Shown: in pieces, positions 1 through 8,353 of the stretch | Layout of the letters: every line of letters begins with the position of its first letter | How positions within the stretch are numbered: the first letter of the stretch is position 1 | Assembly: GCA_007121335.1 (NCBI GenBank) | Contig: SKLY01000012.1 | Location: forward strand, 30,481-94,480 | DNA: 64,000 bases | From: Saprospiraceae bacterium | GTDB taxonomy: Bacteria > Bacteroidota > Bacteroidia > Chitinophagales > Saprospiraceae | Reading direction: 5' to 3' | Made by a program: the position numbers and the translations under genes | The notes under the pieces: model-generated | What the model was told of the DNA's origin: nothing | The model's input: the letters and a program-made list of their open reading frames with translations, nothing else | Databases searched by the model: none

Positions 1-489
1 TCCAAGTTGGACCTGCCGGGCATTTTGGGAACTGATAAGGCATGGTTGGGTTTTACCAGTGCAACCTCTTTTGCGCATTCCGATCACGATATTTTGGAAT
101 GGATGGTGGGTGAGTTTTTGCCCCCACCTGACCTTGCCATAGAAAACATCAGAGTGGAACCCAAATACACCGTGGAAGTCCAGAGCCGGAATTTAAGGAT
201 AAGTGTATGGGACCACAATCAAATTGACGGGGACATTATTTCCCTTAAAGTTGGAGACCAGTGGCTCATCAATGAGTACGAATTGGTCAGAGCTAGAAAA
301 ACCGTGCCCTACACCTTTACCGGTTTCAATACCACCATTATTCTCTACGCACACAACCTCGGCGATATTCCTCCCAATACTGCCGCCGTGGCCATTGACG
401 ATGGGGTGGAAACCCAAACCATAAACCTCGAGGCCGATCTAGAAAACAGTGAAGCCATTGAGATTATTTACAGAGGTCCAGCGGATTGA
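1..489 (+). CDS. C-terminal part of a secreted L-type lectin-like protein (5' truncated by window edge)
   Basis: The reading frame is open from the first base, so the true start lies outside the window and only the last 162 codons are visible. The first ~40 residues carry a legume-lectin-like strand (AWLGFTSATSFAHSDHDILEW), the pattern seen at the end of L-type lectin domains. The rest, including WDHNQIDGDIISLKVGD and a NLGDIPPNTAAVAIDDG stretch, resembles a beta-sandwich unit that I recall from C-terminal ends of secreted Bacteroidota proteins. No T9SS sorting domain follows; the protein ends at IIYRGPAD. A carbohydrate-binding, surface or secreted role is inferred. The family assignment of the lectin piece is moderate, the second domain is only recognised by pattern. 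Confidence 0.6.
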   Translation, partial: SKLDLPGILGTDKAWLGFTSATSFAHSDHDILEWMVGEFLPPPDLAIENIRVEPKYTVEVQSRNLRISVWDHNQIDGDIISLKVGDQWLINEYELVRARKTVPYTFTGFNTTIILYAHNLGDIPPNTAAVAIDDGVETQTINLEADLENSEAIEIIYRGPAD

Positions 490-567
490 GTTTAAAATCC
501 GAATGCCGGTTTATTGTCTTTACCAGTTGGATGCTAATTCCAATACTCCCAATCAAGGCCAATCACC

Positions 568-1908
568 CTACCAGGGCCTCGGCAACACCCACTCCTGATT
601 GCCAAAATAATTCCATCTGACATCTAAAAGGTCCGTTTCGGGATCGGTAAATTGCTTCAGTGGTCGGCCATTCACAGCTACGCGCGCATTGACATAAACA
701 CTGACTTCGCTGTAGCCCTTCTCTAAAAATTCCTTTTCCAGATAACGAGCGAATGTAAACATCATATCGGGCCTGGTGGACACGCCGTTGATCTGATGTC
801 CCCCGAGCCGTTCTCTGAGATTAATTCTGTGTTGTTTATTCTGATCTGTTTCAACCGTAAAATGAGCAATCCCGGATTTGGTTCTCAGCATCATCCTCCA
901 GCTAAGCCGGTGTCCCGCCTCGGTCCACAATACATCGTCCGGTATGAAGTGGTGCCGGACAGGCAGTATCAACATCAATCCGATGAATCCGGCGAATGCG
1001 TATTTTATTAGTGCTTTTTGGGTGGGTGTGTGATTGAAAATAGCCGGACTCGGTATCCGGTCCTTTGATACCAGCTTCTCGATGCTTTTTGTCGGAAAAA
1101 AGAATATCGAAAAGGCCAGGGCGAAGTACGGAAAGATGCCGATTTGAAACACCGCCGAATTGAACAGATGAAATCCCAGTGAGGCAATAATGGCAAACCA
1201 TCGGGTTCTTTTCCACAACAACATGGGCACCACGAGCAGATCGTAGCCGATACCCGCATAGGATAGAAAGTGCGGGACCCAGTCTATTTGAAGTAATGGC
1301 CCAATAATAGGCAGGTCGGCCCTGGCGGTCATCCAAATGGTCAAAGGTCTCGCCTCCAACCAATCGGGATACAGTTTATTAATGGCTGCGAAAAAATAGA
1401 CAATCGCTATCAGGCACATAAAAAGCAGCCTCGGCCAGGAGGGAATCTGGTTTCGGTAAATCGCGGGATTGTATTTTGCATCCAGTGCAAAACGCTTCCC
1501 TACGGGCAGGAATACAAATATCCAGGAAACCACCATTACCAGGTAGTAGTGGTTGTTGTAGTTGCTCTTTTGCATCAGATAGGTCAGGGACCAGAGGATT
1601 GCTAAAAATAGTATGGAGTACCTGTACTTGTATCCCAGCATCACCCCGATGGAAAAAACTCCCATGAGGAAAAACACCCCGTACATGGGGGTCCCAATGA
1701 GGACTTGTGTCCATTCAAAACCGAAAAAGGGAAAGGTGTAATTGACATCGACGAAGGTCCTCCTCACCCAGCCGGTGGCAATTGCACCCCACGCCTCCGC
1801 TAGCATCAGGACCCCAAATGCAATTCTGAAGATTTCAATAGGTGCATTGCTCTCCATTGAGAAGAGCCAATTCTCGTACTTGCGGTTGTAGCCGCCGGAA
1901 TGTTCCAT
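568..1908 (-). CDS. HTTM-domain membrane protein, vitamin K gamma-carboxylase-like
   Basis: A 446-residue integral membrane protein of the HTTM family, which includes vitamin K-dependent gamma-glutamyl carboxylase (GGCX). Several hydrophobic segments fill residues ~22-320 and a soluble domain occupies ~325-446. Two family hallmarks are visible: NYNNHYYLV near residue 120, matching the conserved Asn-Asn-His loop, and FAAINKLYPDWLEA near 173-186, whose Lys178 aligns by eye with the carboxylase's catalytic-base lysine. The C-terminal HRLSWRMML block is also typical. Substrate is unknown in bacteria; oxygen/quinol-dependent chemistry is inferred only from the family. The next gene upstream ends 15 bp away on the same strand, so the three minus-strand genes here probably form one operon. 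Confidence 0.75.
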   Translation of the reverse strand: MEHSGGYNRKYENWLFSMESNAPIEIFRIAFGVLMLAEAWGAIATGWVRRTFVDVNYTFPFFGFEWTQVLIGTPMYGVFFLMGVFSIGVMLGYKYRYSILFLAILWSLTYLMQKSNYNNHYYLVMVVSWIFVFLPVGKRFALDAKYNPAIYRNQIPSWPRLLFMCLIAIVYFFAAINKLYPDWLEARPLTIWMTARADLPIIGPLLQIDWVPHFLSYAGIGYDLLVVPMLLWKRTRWFAIIASLGFHLFNSAVFQIGIFPYFALAFSIFFFPTKSIEKLVSKDRIPSPAIFNHTPTQKALIKYAFAGFIGLMLILPVRHHFIPDDVLWTEAGHRLSWRMMLRTKSGIAHFTVETDQNKQHRINLRERLGGHQINGVSTRPDMMFTFARYLEKEFLEKGYSEVSVYVNARVAVNGRPLKQFTDPETDLLDVRWNYFGNQEWVLPRPW

Positions 1909-1923
1909 TCTGATCGGTAATTT

Positions 1924-2637
1924 TTACGGCATTGTTTCGCCGCTGCAATATGCACAAAATTCCGCAGATGGATACAAGGTTTCGAAAGGATTGGAGTGAT
2001 TTACCCCACTTTTTTTCAGTGCCTCCTTATATATAGACATCAACTCTTCGTCCTTTTTCATGATGCCACTCACAGCCCGGGCGATTTTGAAGTACCGCTC
2101 GGGGTCTTCCACGGCAGGGATGGGGCGCGCCAGGAAGGTTTCGCAAACAGCCACCAACCATTTAAACCGGTAAGGCACGTATTTTTCCGGGTATTTCAGA
2201 CTTAGGTACAGGGAAATAATCCGGTAGTCGTGAAAGTGATTGTTGTCGCTCCGTCCGCGGTATTTGGCCTTATAAACTCCCAGTAGTTGGTCACAGTAGA
2301 AAACAAAGCGGTCCATCCGCTGCAGTAAATCGATGTCTTCATCGTAAAGTTCCCTGAATGCCTGTGTGGTAATGTCTGGTTGTAATTTGAAGAACTCCGA
2401 CATCATTTCCCGGGGGCGGTAATTTTCATCCACCCAAAATGAGCGGGAAATATCGCTGCGGATACTCGACCTGTACATTTCGACAGGATTTTCCGATATG
2501 GATGCCCAGTTTTTTATAAAATTTTCCCTTATCTCCCAAATGGCAGAAACCTTTTGATCCTTCTCAAGTTTGCTTTTAAACTTCTCCAGATTCTCTCTGA
2601 TCGACTCTAATCTCACTTGGTCAGAGTTTGGATTCAT
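1924..2637 (-). CDS. Conserved hypothetical soluble protein
   Basis: A 237-residue protein I cannot assign to a family. It starts with a charged, probably coiled-coil segment (~1-40), has no signal peptide or membrane segment, and is rich in aromatic residues in the middle (HFHDYRIISLYLSLKYPEKYVPYRF, about residues 130-155 in part). That YPEKY/YRF patch vaguely recalls N-terminal parts of some McrB-type restriction ATPases, but no ATPase motifs follow, so this is not claimed. Two cysteines near the end (CAYC) could bind metal. The ATG at 2637 was preferred over a TTG one codon upstream. Its 5' end overlaps the 3' end of the next gene upstream by 17 bp, indicating translational coupling. Confidence 0.6.
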   Translation of the reverse strand: MNPNSDQVRLESIRENLEKFKSKLEKDQKVSAIWEIRENFIKNWASISENPVEMYRSSIRSDISRSFWVDENYRPREMMSEFFKLQPDITTQAFRELYDEDIDLLQRMDRFVFYCDQLLGVYKAKYRGRSDNNHFHDYRIISLYLSLKYPEKYVPYRFKWLVAVCETFLARPIPAVEDPERYFKIARAVSGIMKKDEELMSIYKEALKKSGVNHSNPFETLYPSAEFCAYCSGETMP

Positions 2638-2881
2638 CAAAGCGGAGAATACCCTTACCGATTTTGAGTACGACCATGGCTTGTTGTTTTTCCAGTGCCT
2701 CCCTGATGTCGAGAGTGAGCGCCTCCATGATGGTGTCGTATTGGCCGAAAACCTGGGTACTTACGCCATTAGACTCTATTGTGAGCCCATCGTGACGTCT
2801 GATTTTTCTCAAAAAATCTTTGACCCTGTCTTTGTAATCGTCTTGCAGTGGATAAATACTGAGTTCTGCGGTAGCTTCCAT
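2621..2881 (-). CDS. YkoF/MTH1187-like thiamine-binding domain protein
   Basis: An 86-residue single-domain protein. The pattern ELSIYPL near the start, a gly-rich VSTQVFGQYDTIMEAL in the middle and a final beta strand match the small ferredoxin-like thiamine/HMP-binding fold (YkoF and MTH1187/DUF77 families). These proteins bind thiamine or related pyrimidines, but many members have no proven ligand. It is the first gene of the minus-strand trio and overlaps the following gene by 17 bp. No TPP riboswitch is visible upstream. The fold is fairly secure, the ligand is inferred. Confidence 0.6.
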   Translation of the reverse strand: MEATAELSIYPLQDDYKDRVKDFLRKIRRHDGLTIESNGVSTQVFGQYDTIMEALTLDIREALEKQQAMVVLKIGKGILRFDESKL

Positions 2882-3012
2882 GATTAAATTATTTTTGTTC
2901 GTAATATTTTAAGATTTTGACAATCCTTTTTGCGACATTTGCGCCCGTAAAAGGAAGTGACTTTTTGTGACCTTCTACCTTATATTAATGGTTCAATTTC
3001 TGCATTGTTGTA

Positions 3013-3291
3013 ATGAGTGATTTCAAAACCATAGAGCTTAGAATTTACGGCAAAGTACAGGGAGTCTGGTACCGCGCATCTACTCGGGAAAAGGCCCTTC
3101 AACTGGGTCTGAGTGGGTATGTCATGAACAAATCAGACGGCTCCGTACTGGTTCAGGCGACTGGCACGGAAAATTCCCTGGAAGAACTCATTGATTGGTG
3201 TCACCGGGGACCGGCCGAGGCCAAAGTTGAGGAGGTAAAAGTTGCGAAAATTCCCCTCAGACGCTTCGAGGGCTTCGATATCAGAAGATAG
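3013..3291 (+). CDS. acyP: Acylphosphatase
   Basis: A 92-residue acylphosphatase, the usual length for the family, which hydrolyses the carboxyl-phosphate bond of acyl phosphates in the cytoplasm. The signature GKVQGVWYR (residues 13-21) supplies the phosphate-binding loop and the catalytic Arg21; GYVMNKSDGSV contains the second catalytic residue Asn39. The family consensus has Phe or Tyr before the Arg, so WYR is normal. It is transcribed divergently from the 2.9-kb minus-strand operon and separated from the ribonucleotide reductase by a hairpin, so it is probably monocistronic. Confidence 0.92.
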   Translation: MSDFKTIELRIYGKVQGVWYRASTREKALQLGLSGYVMNKSDGSVLVQATGTENSLEELIDWCHRGPAEAKVEEVKVAKIPLRRFEGFDIRR

Positions 3292-3317
3292 TTTTTACAA
3301 AATTATATTTTATTGAA

Positions 3318-3340
3318 AAACAATGTGTTATACATTGTTT
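3318..3340 (+). terminator. Hairpin after acyP, probable terminator
   Basis: A perfect 9-bp stem AAACAATGT / ACATTGTTT with a 5-nt loop lies 27 bp after the acyP stop; a run of seven T begins six bases after the stem. The stem is A/T-rich, so strength is uncertain. Confidence 0.5.
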
Positions 3341-3363
3341 GAGGATTTTTTTCTAACAATGTT

Positions 3364-3409
3364 AACTCTAATATTTGGAAACTTTATATATTTACGAACT
3401 CTAATATTT
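3364..3409 (+). promoter_or_regulatory. Pair of 13-bp direct repeats upstream of nrdJ
   Basis: AACTCTAATATTT occurs at 3364-3376 and again at 3397-3409, 33 bp start to start, i.e. about three helical turns on the same DNA face. Paired sites about three turns apart are the arrangement known for NrdR control of ribonucleotide reductase genes, but the sequence is not a palindromic NrdR box, so the regulator is unknown. No cobalamin riboswitch is visible in the 224-bp leader. Confidence 0.35.
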
Positions 3410-3515
3410 TACCGATTTCGTTTAACAAATCAATCGACTTTTTTTAGACTCTGAACCGGGAATTGCAGCTAATAAAAGTCGGTATTTCATAAACCATCTA
3501 AAATTTATTATAATT

Positions 3516-6140
3516 ATGGCCCCCCTGCTATTCGAAAAGAATGTTGACACAAAGAAGGAGAAGCCGGAAGCAAAAGCAAAGACCACCGGCGACACAACAC
3601 AAACTGCACAGAACAGGAAAAAATACACCTATGAGGAGGCGCTGAAAAAATCTACCGCATACTTTAATGGTGATGATCTGGCAGCAAGGGTTTGGATTAA
3701 TAAATACGCACTCAAAGATTCACACGGGAATATCTACGAAGCCACTCCGGACGACATGCACCACAGACTGGCATCGGAAATAGCCCGCATTGAAAGCAAG
3801 TATCCACAACCAGTAGGAGAGGATGAAATCTACGAATTGCTAAAGGAATTCAAGTACATCGTGCCTCAGGGTGGTCCGATGACCGGAATTGGCAATGACT
3901 TTCAGGTCGCTTCCCTGTCCAATTGCTTTGTGATTGGCAACAATGGACCGGCTGATTCCTACGGCGGTATTATGAAAACCGATGAGGAACAGGTCCAGTT
4001 GATGAAGCGCCGCGGTGGTGTGGGACACGACCTCTCTCATATCCGGCCCAAAGGAAGTCCGGTGCAAAACTCTGCCCTCACCTCTACCGGCATCGTTCCC
4101 TTTATGGAGCGCTATTCAAACTCTACCCGCGAGGTAGCTCAGGACGGTCGAAGAGGTGCACTGATGCTGACTGTATCCGTTAAACACCCCGATGCTGAAC
4201 ACTTTATCGATGCCAAGATAGACGGCACCAAAGTGACAGGAGCCAATGTCTCAGTAAAAATTGACGACGAGTTCATGAGATCAGTGGAGAGCGGTCAGGC
4301 ATACCTGCAAAAATACCCCATTAACAGCCGCAAACCGGTTTATAAAAAATCCATTGACGCCGCTTCCCTGTGGAAAAAAATCGTACACAATGCCTGGAAA
4401 TCCGCCGAGCCCGGCATCATTTTCTGGGACACCGTAATTAGGGAATCCGTGCCCGATTGCTATGCAGACCTGGGTTTTGAAACGGTATCTACCAATCCAT
4501 GCGGCGAGATTCCTCTGTGCCCTTACGACAGTTGCCGTCTGTTGGCGGTCAATCTGTTCAGCTATGTCAATAATCCCTACACACCGGATGCCTCCTTCGA
4601 CATGGAGTTGTTTAAAAAGCATGCCGGAATGGCTCTGAGGATAATGGACGACATTGTAGATCTCGAACTCGAAAAGATCGACGCTATTATTGAAAAGCTC
4701 GAAAAGGACCCCGAGCCAATGGCGATCAAACGCACCGAATACGAACTTTGGAAAAAAACCAGAGAAAAGTGTATTCAAGGTAGGAGAACCGGATTGGGTA
4801 TCACCGGAGAAGGAGATATGCTCGCAGCATTGGGTCTGACTTACGGAACCGATGAGGCCACAAAATTTTCTGTTGAAGTGCATAAAACACTCGCGGTAGA
4901 ATCTTACCGTATGTCGGTGGCATTGGCCGGAGACAGAGGAAAATTTCCCGTGTACGACTACCGTAAAGAGGAGAAAAATCCCTTTGTGCAGCGCATAAGA
5001 AATGAAGATCCGGAACTGTATGACGAAATGGTTAAAAAAGGCCGGCGTAATATTGCCATACTGACCATCGCTCCAACGGGCACAACCAGTATGATGACTC
5101 AAACCACCTCCGGAATCGAACCTGCTTTCCTCATTAGCTATAAGCGCCGGAGAAAAGTCAACCCCAACGACCAAAATGTACGCGTCGATTTTGTGGACGA
5201 TGTGGGTGATTCATGGGAAGAGTATCGCGTCTTCCACCACAAATTTGTCGATTGGTTAAAGGCCAATGGCCACGATGTCGATAAGGTGAGACAGATGGAA
5301 GATGAGGAAATGCAAACCCTGATTCGCAAATCTCCTTACTACAAAGCCACCGCCAACGACGTGGATTGGGTTTCCAAAGTGAAAATGCAGGGCGCTATTC
5401 AAAAGTGGGTGGACCACTCCATCAGTGTTACGGTCAATGTGCCGGAGGAAACACCGGAAGAACTGATCGGCGAAATTTACCTCACCGGTTGGAAAAGCGG
5501 ATGCAAAGGTATTACGGTCTATCGCGACGGATCGAGATCAGGGGTGCTTGTTACAGACAAAAAGGAGAAAAAGGAAGAGACAACGACGGGAATAACCGAC
5601 GCACCGAAGCGTCCCAGAATCCTCGAGGCTGACATCGTCAAGTTCATGAACAACGAGGAAAAGTGGATTGCAGTCGTCGGTTTGCTGGATGGCAAGCCCT
5701 ATGAGATTTTTACTGGTAAAGCAGAGGAGTCGTTCTCCATTCTCTCCACCGTGGAAAAGGGCTGGGTCATCAAAAGCCGCACGGAAGACGGCAGCAGCCG
5801 CTACGACTTCTCTTACCTGGACCGCCAGGGTTACCGCATCACCATTGAGGGACTTTCAAGGACATTTAACAAGGAGTACTGGAATTACGCCAAGTTGATC
5901 TCCGGAGTACTGCGTCACGGAATGCCCATTGAATACGTCGTGGATGTGGTTGCCAACCTCCAGCTCAATGAAGACCTTTTGAATAACTGGAAAAACGGGG
6001 TGGCCAGAGCACTAAAGCGTTATATTGAGGACGGGACTGCTCCCGCGAAAAACAGTTGCCCATCTTGTGGCGAGCATACCCTGGTCTATCAGGAGGGCTG
6101 CCTGGTGTGCAACAGTTGTGGACACTCCAAGTGCGAGTGA
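3516..6140 (+). CDS. nrdJ: Adenosylcobalamin-dependent (class II) ribonucleotide reductase
   Basis: An 874-residue class II ribonucleotide reductase that makes deoxyribonucleotides using adenosylcobalamin, independent of oxygen. The first ~35 residues are a charged linker. SNCFVIG (a redox-active cysteine), RRGGVGHDLS and the active-site NPCGE (Asn327, Cys329, Glu331) are all present. Residues ~575-700 include the PTGTTS-type loop and GCKGITVYRDGSR, typical of B12-dependent enzymes. The C-terminus is a zinc-ribbon-like tail with cysteines 848, 851, 862, 865, 868 and 873, which in this family delivers electrons from thioredoxin. The ATG at 3516 lacks a Shine-Dalgarno sequence, as usual in the phylum. 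A strong terminator follows, so it is a single-gene unit. Confidence 0.96.
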   Translation: MAPLLFEKNVDTKKEKPEAKAKTTGDTTQTAQNRKKYTYEEALKKSTAYFNGDDLAARVWINKYALKDSHGNIYEATPDDMHHRLASEIARIESKYPQPVGEDEIYELLKEFKYIVPQGGPMTGIGNDFQVASLSNCFVIGNNGPADSYGGIMKTDEEQVQLMKRRGGVGHDLSHIRPKGSPVQNSALTSTGIVPFMERYSNSTREVAQDGRRGALMLTVSVKHPDAEHFIDAKIDGTKVTGANVSVKIDDEFMRSVESGQAYLQKYPINSRKPVYKKSIDAASLWKKIVHNAWKSAEPGIIFWDTVIRESVPDCYADLGFETVSTNPCGEIPLCPYDSCRLLAVNLFSYVNNPYTPDASFDMELFKKHAGMALRIMDDIVDLELEKIDAIIEKLEKDPEPMAIKRTEYELWKKTREKCIQGRRTGLGITGEGDMLAALGLTYGTDEATKFSVEVHKTLAVESYRMSVALAGDRGKFPVYDYRKEEKNPFVQRIRNEDPELYDEMVKKGRRNIAILTIAPTGTTSMMTQTTSGIEPAFLISYKRRRKVNPNDQNVRVDFVDDVGDSWEEYRVFHHKFVDWLKANGHDVDKVRQMEDEEMQTLIRKSPYYKATANDVDWVSKVKMQGAIQKWVDHSISVTVNVPEETPEELIGEIYLTGWKSGCKGITVYRDGSRSGVLVTDKKEKKEETTTGITDAPKRPRILEADIVKFMNNEEKWIAVVGLLDGKPYEIFTGKAEESFSILSTVEKGWVIKSRTEDGSSRYDFSYLDRQGYRITIEGLSRTFNKEYWNYAKLISGVLRHGMPIEYVVDVVANLQLNEDLLNNWKNGVARALKRYIEDGTAPAKNSCPSCGEHTLVYQEGCLVCNSCGHSKCE

Positions 6141-6177
6141 TCTAATTACCAAAAGTTCTATTATTCAATCAATCATC

Positions 6178-6218
6178 AGCGCATTCACAGCCTCAGGGAG
6201 TGAATGCGCTTTTTGTTT
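6178..6218 (+). terminator. Rho-independent terminator of nrdJ
   Basis: A perfect 11-bp stem AGCGCATTCAC / GTGAATGCGCT with an 11-nt loop, followed by TTTTGTTT, 38 bp after the nrdJ stop. It rules out the GTG at 6200 as a start for the cupin gene. Confidence 0.9.
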
Positions 6219-6247
6219 CAACCTATTCACGCAACAACCCTGTCCTT

Positions 6248-6601
6248 ATGATCATCAAAGGCAATGAACAGACTGAAAAATACATTGGCGAAAATTGCTA
6301 CATCACCGAGCTCCTGAACAGCCCCGATCTACCCGAACTGTCTGTCGCTGTGGCGAGGGTCCTGCCGGGTGAGGAAACCGAACTCCACGCTCTGGACGGA
6401 CACGAGGTTTACTATGTTTTGCAGGGAAAAGGCGAGGTTTTTATCGATGGAGCAAACAGAGGGACCCTGGAAAAGGGCGATCTGGCCCTCATTAAAAAGG
6501 ACCTCAGCCAAAAGATCACCAACACCGGCACTGGAGACCTGGTTTTCCTCTGTATATGCAGCCCCAGGTTTAGACCGGAGGGGTATCGCGCTTTGGAGTA
6601 G
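6248..6601 (+). CDS. Single-domain cupin protein
   Basis: A 117-residue small cupin. The barrel is recognisable from GEETELHALDGHEVYYVLQG (first cupin motif, with His and Glu as possible metal ligands) and a GDLALIKKDLSQKITNTG segment (second motif). The usual His-x-His pair is partly replaced: ELHALDGHEVYYV keeps two histidines and a glutamate. Such small cupins bind a metal or a sugar/amino-acid ligand; the substrate cannot be told. The ATG at 6248 was chosen because the upstream GTG falls inside the nrdJ terminator hairpin. Confidence 0.75.
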   Translation: MIIKGNEQTEKYIGENCYITELLNSPDLPELSVAVARVLPGEETELHALDGHEVYYVLQGKGEVFIDGANRGTLEKGDLALIKKDLSQKITNTGTGDLVFLCICSPRFRPEGYRALE

Positions 6602-7308
6602 TGGTTCCGTATGGCCGTGGGTGTCAGCACGGCTTTGTCTCACCCCTTCAGGGTGAAATATGGGGGGGGGTGATTTTCGCGTGGTGTTGCGCCGGGGGCT
6701 TAACCCCACGCTTTGATGTTTTGCCCTTTCAGGGCGTTTGCTTCATCTGACCCCAACGAGGGCGTGCAACATGGCCTGGAGTGGAAATTTCAGGCACTCG
6801 TTTCCGAAAAATGATTCTGTGGGTATTTTTTAATGCCGGGTTTTTGTCTCACCCCTTCAGGGTGAAATATGGGGGGGGTGATTTTCGCGTGGTGTTGCGC
6901 CGGGGGCTTAACCCCACGCTTTGATGTTTTGCCCTTTCAGGGCGTTTGCTTTACAAGACCCCAACGGGGTCATACAACAAAACGATGGGTAACACCCATC
7001 GCCAGGACAAGAAGTAATGGCACCCTGAAGGGGTGCGACAATATTCCAGTACTTTAAGAGCAACGCCCATCGCTTAAGCTGCAGAAGAACAACCACCGAA
7101 AGAACCCTACAAATTTTTCAAGAAAAAACATCCTTATAGAAATAATATGTAAACAACATAAAACCAAATAAATACGAAAATTTTTCGTCCTCTCCAATCT
7201 TAAGTCTTTAAAATAAACCGGTCTGGAGGAACCAACTTCCCGAAAAATGGTGTTACCTTAGCGTAAATTCAATATTAAATTAATGTTAAGTCAGTAAAGC
7301 GAGGAGTT
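6602..7308. repeat. Intergenic region with REP-like hairpin cassette in two copies
   Basis: No gene is visible in these 700 bp. A 109-110-bp cassette occurs at 6634-6743 and 6843-6951, differing by little more than one G in a G-run. Each copy is a string of short inverted repeats: CACCCCTTCAGGGTG, GGGGCTTAACCCC and GCCCTTTCAGGGC. Further hairpins of the same family follow (CCCCAACGGGG near 6960; CACCCTGAAGGGGTG near 7021). This is the pattern of Bacteroidota extragenic palindromic repeats. The stretch 7090-7308 is A/T-rich and holds the promoter of the next gene. Confidence 0.75.
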
Positions 7309-7800
7309 ATGGCAAAGCACAAGTTCAAAGAGGAGAAGCGGTTTCGGCACCGGGCATTTTATGTATTACTCGGTCTGATAATTCTCGGAGCGTCATATAG
7401 ATTGGTTGAGCAATTTGTACTGGCACCTGTCGTGAGTTGGGGCATGGTTGCTGCCTTCACCGGCATGATAATGGTATCTGCTCTGATAATTTACCTCTTG
7501 AGCTCGGTTCGCTTTGTGACGGTGGTGTCTAAAAAAGGCATAAAGTACCAGTTGTACCCGCTGCACTTCAAAAGACAGAAGGTCAAGTGGGACGATATTG
7601 AGGAGTACAAAGTTGTGGAACTTCCCCGCAAAGATGCATGGAGTGGTTGGAACCTGTACTACAGTTCTGATTTTAACAACTACGGCTTTGGAGAGCACAA
7701 GGGCTTGTTTGTCAAATTGAAGAACGGCGAAAACATCTATCTCGGCATTGAGCACGAGGCCGAACTCAAGAAAAATATAAAGAAACTGGCTCGGAATTAA
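7309..7800 (+). CDS. Membrane protein with two TM helices and a PH-like domain
   Basis: A 163-residue protein of unknown function. A basic N-terminus is followed by two hydrophobic helices (residues ~17-36 and ~41-65). The rest, from ~70, alternates short beta strands (VVSKKGIKYQLYPLHFK, VKWDDIEEYKVVEL, GLFVKLKNGENIYLGI) and ends in a helix, the arrangement of bacterial PH-like domains anchored to the membrane. No catalytic motif is seen. The gene stands alone between repeat regions. Reading frame quality is good; function is not inferred. Confidence 0.7.
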   Translation: MAKHKFKEEKRFRHRAFYVLLGLIILGASYRLVEQFVLAPVVSWGMVAAFTGMIMVSALIIYLLSSVRFVTVVSKKGIKYQLYPLHFKRQKVKWDDIEEYKVVELPRKDAWSGWNLYYSSDFNNYGFGEHKGLFVKLKNGENIYLGIEHEAELKKNIKKLARN

Positions 7801-8060
7801 CTCAGTTGGAAAGTAAAAAGCTCGGAAAGTAAAAAGTTCGGAAATGACTCGCCTCTCACCCGCCAATTCTTTGGTGGTGGTAATGCATTGTGTCTCTAGT
7901 AACACCCCTAAATTCTATTGATTACACTCCACCAACAAACTCCCTGTTGGTAGCCCCCAAATTCCGGTTAGTAGGTGAATTGCGTGTTTTGTGAGTCATT
8001 TTACTCATCCTGAATATCCCCTTGCAAACTTACAAGCGAATTTATTGATTCCGATAAGTT
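7801..8060. repeat. Repeat-rich intergenic stretch
   Basis: It begins with the module GGAAAGTAAAAAG(C/T)TCGGAAAGT, a variant of the agtagaaagtttagaaagtacaaagt module seen at 44.4, 60.95 and 63.54 kb. The segment 7970-8060 shows weak, diverged similarity to the reverse complement of ~46268-46360, extending the 253-bp inverted element described next. Confidence 0.45.
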
Positions 8061-8313
8061 GACGGCCCCACCAAAGTGTTGGGGGCAGGCTTTATGAATT
8101 TGGCGTTAAGAAAAATTGGTTTCTCACCGTTAAGAATGTTGTCAGTGTTTGAAGTTCATAGGAATTCGACAAAAAGATTCGGAGAGTCAATAGCAACAAA
8201 CTCTAAAAGCCGTGATTCTTCCCTTAGTATTGGTGCTTTGCAAATTCCTATGAACAAGTTTGACAACTTTTAGGTGAGGGGCCGATTTTTTAGTCAAATT
8301 CATACGAGGCCTT
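8061..8313. repeat. 253-bp dispersed element, copy 1 (inverted relative to 46015-46267)
   Basis: The reverse complement of this segment matches 46015-46267 over 253 bp with no indels and about 11 mismatches by my hand alignment (~96%). On the reverse strand it contains two nested 10-bp inverted repeats, (A)AAGTTGTCA/TGACAAC.TT and CATAGGAATT/AATTCCTATG, that would fold a ~130-nt arm, and a small loop CTCCGAATC. A short frame (MNLTKK..APHLKVVKLVH) is shared by both copies but reads through the fold and is not convincing as a protein. Confidence 0.85.
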
Positions 8314-8315
8314 GT

Positions 8316-8331
8316 CCCCAAAGCTTTGGGG
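8316..8331. repeat. 16-bp perfect palindrome CCCCAAAGCTTTGGGG
   Basis: Exact palindrome. Relatives occur at 8354-8373, 33848, 34019-34050, 61035-61052, 61195-61210 and 61249-61280. Here it interrupts the outer part of the dispersed element, since the copy near 46 kb lacks it at the equivalent place. Confidence 0.8.
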
Positions 8332-8353
8332 ATTGTTACTTTTTGTACCTGTC

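Noticed and set aside
3292..3515. Cobalamin riboswitch upstream of the B12-dependent reductase
   Set aside because: The leader is A/T-rich and lacks the B12-box (GCCACTG) and the conserved core.
4281..5174. Long 297-codon minus-strand frame
   Set aside because: It is antisense to the highly conserved catalytic core of nrdJ.
6869..7096. Two overlapping ~62-codon frames
   Set aside because: Both lie in REP-like hairpin sequence with poly-G tracts.
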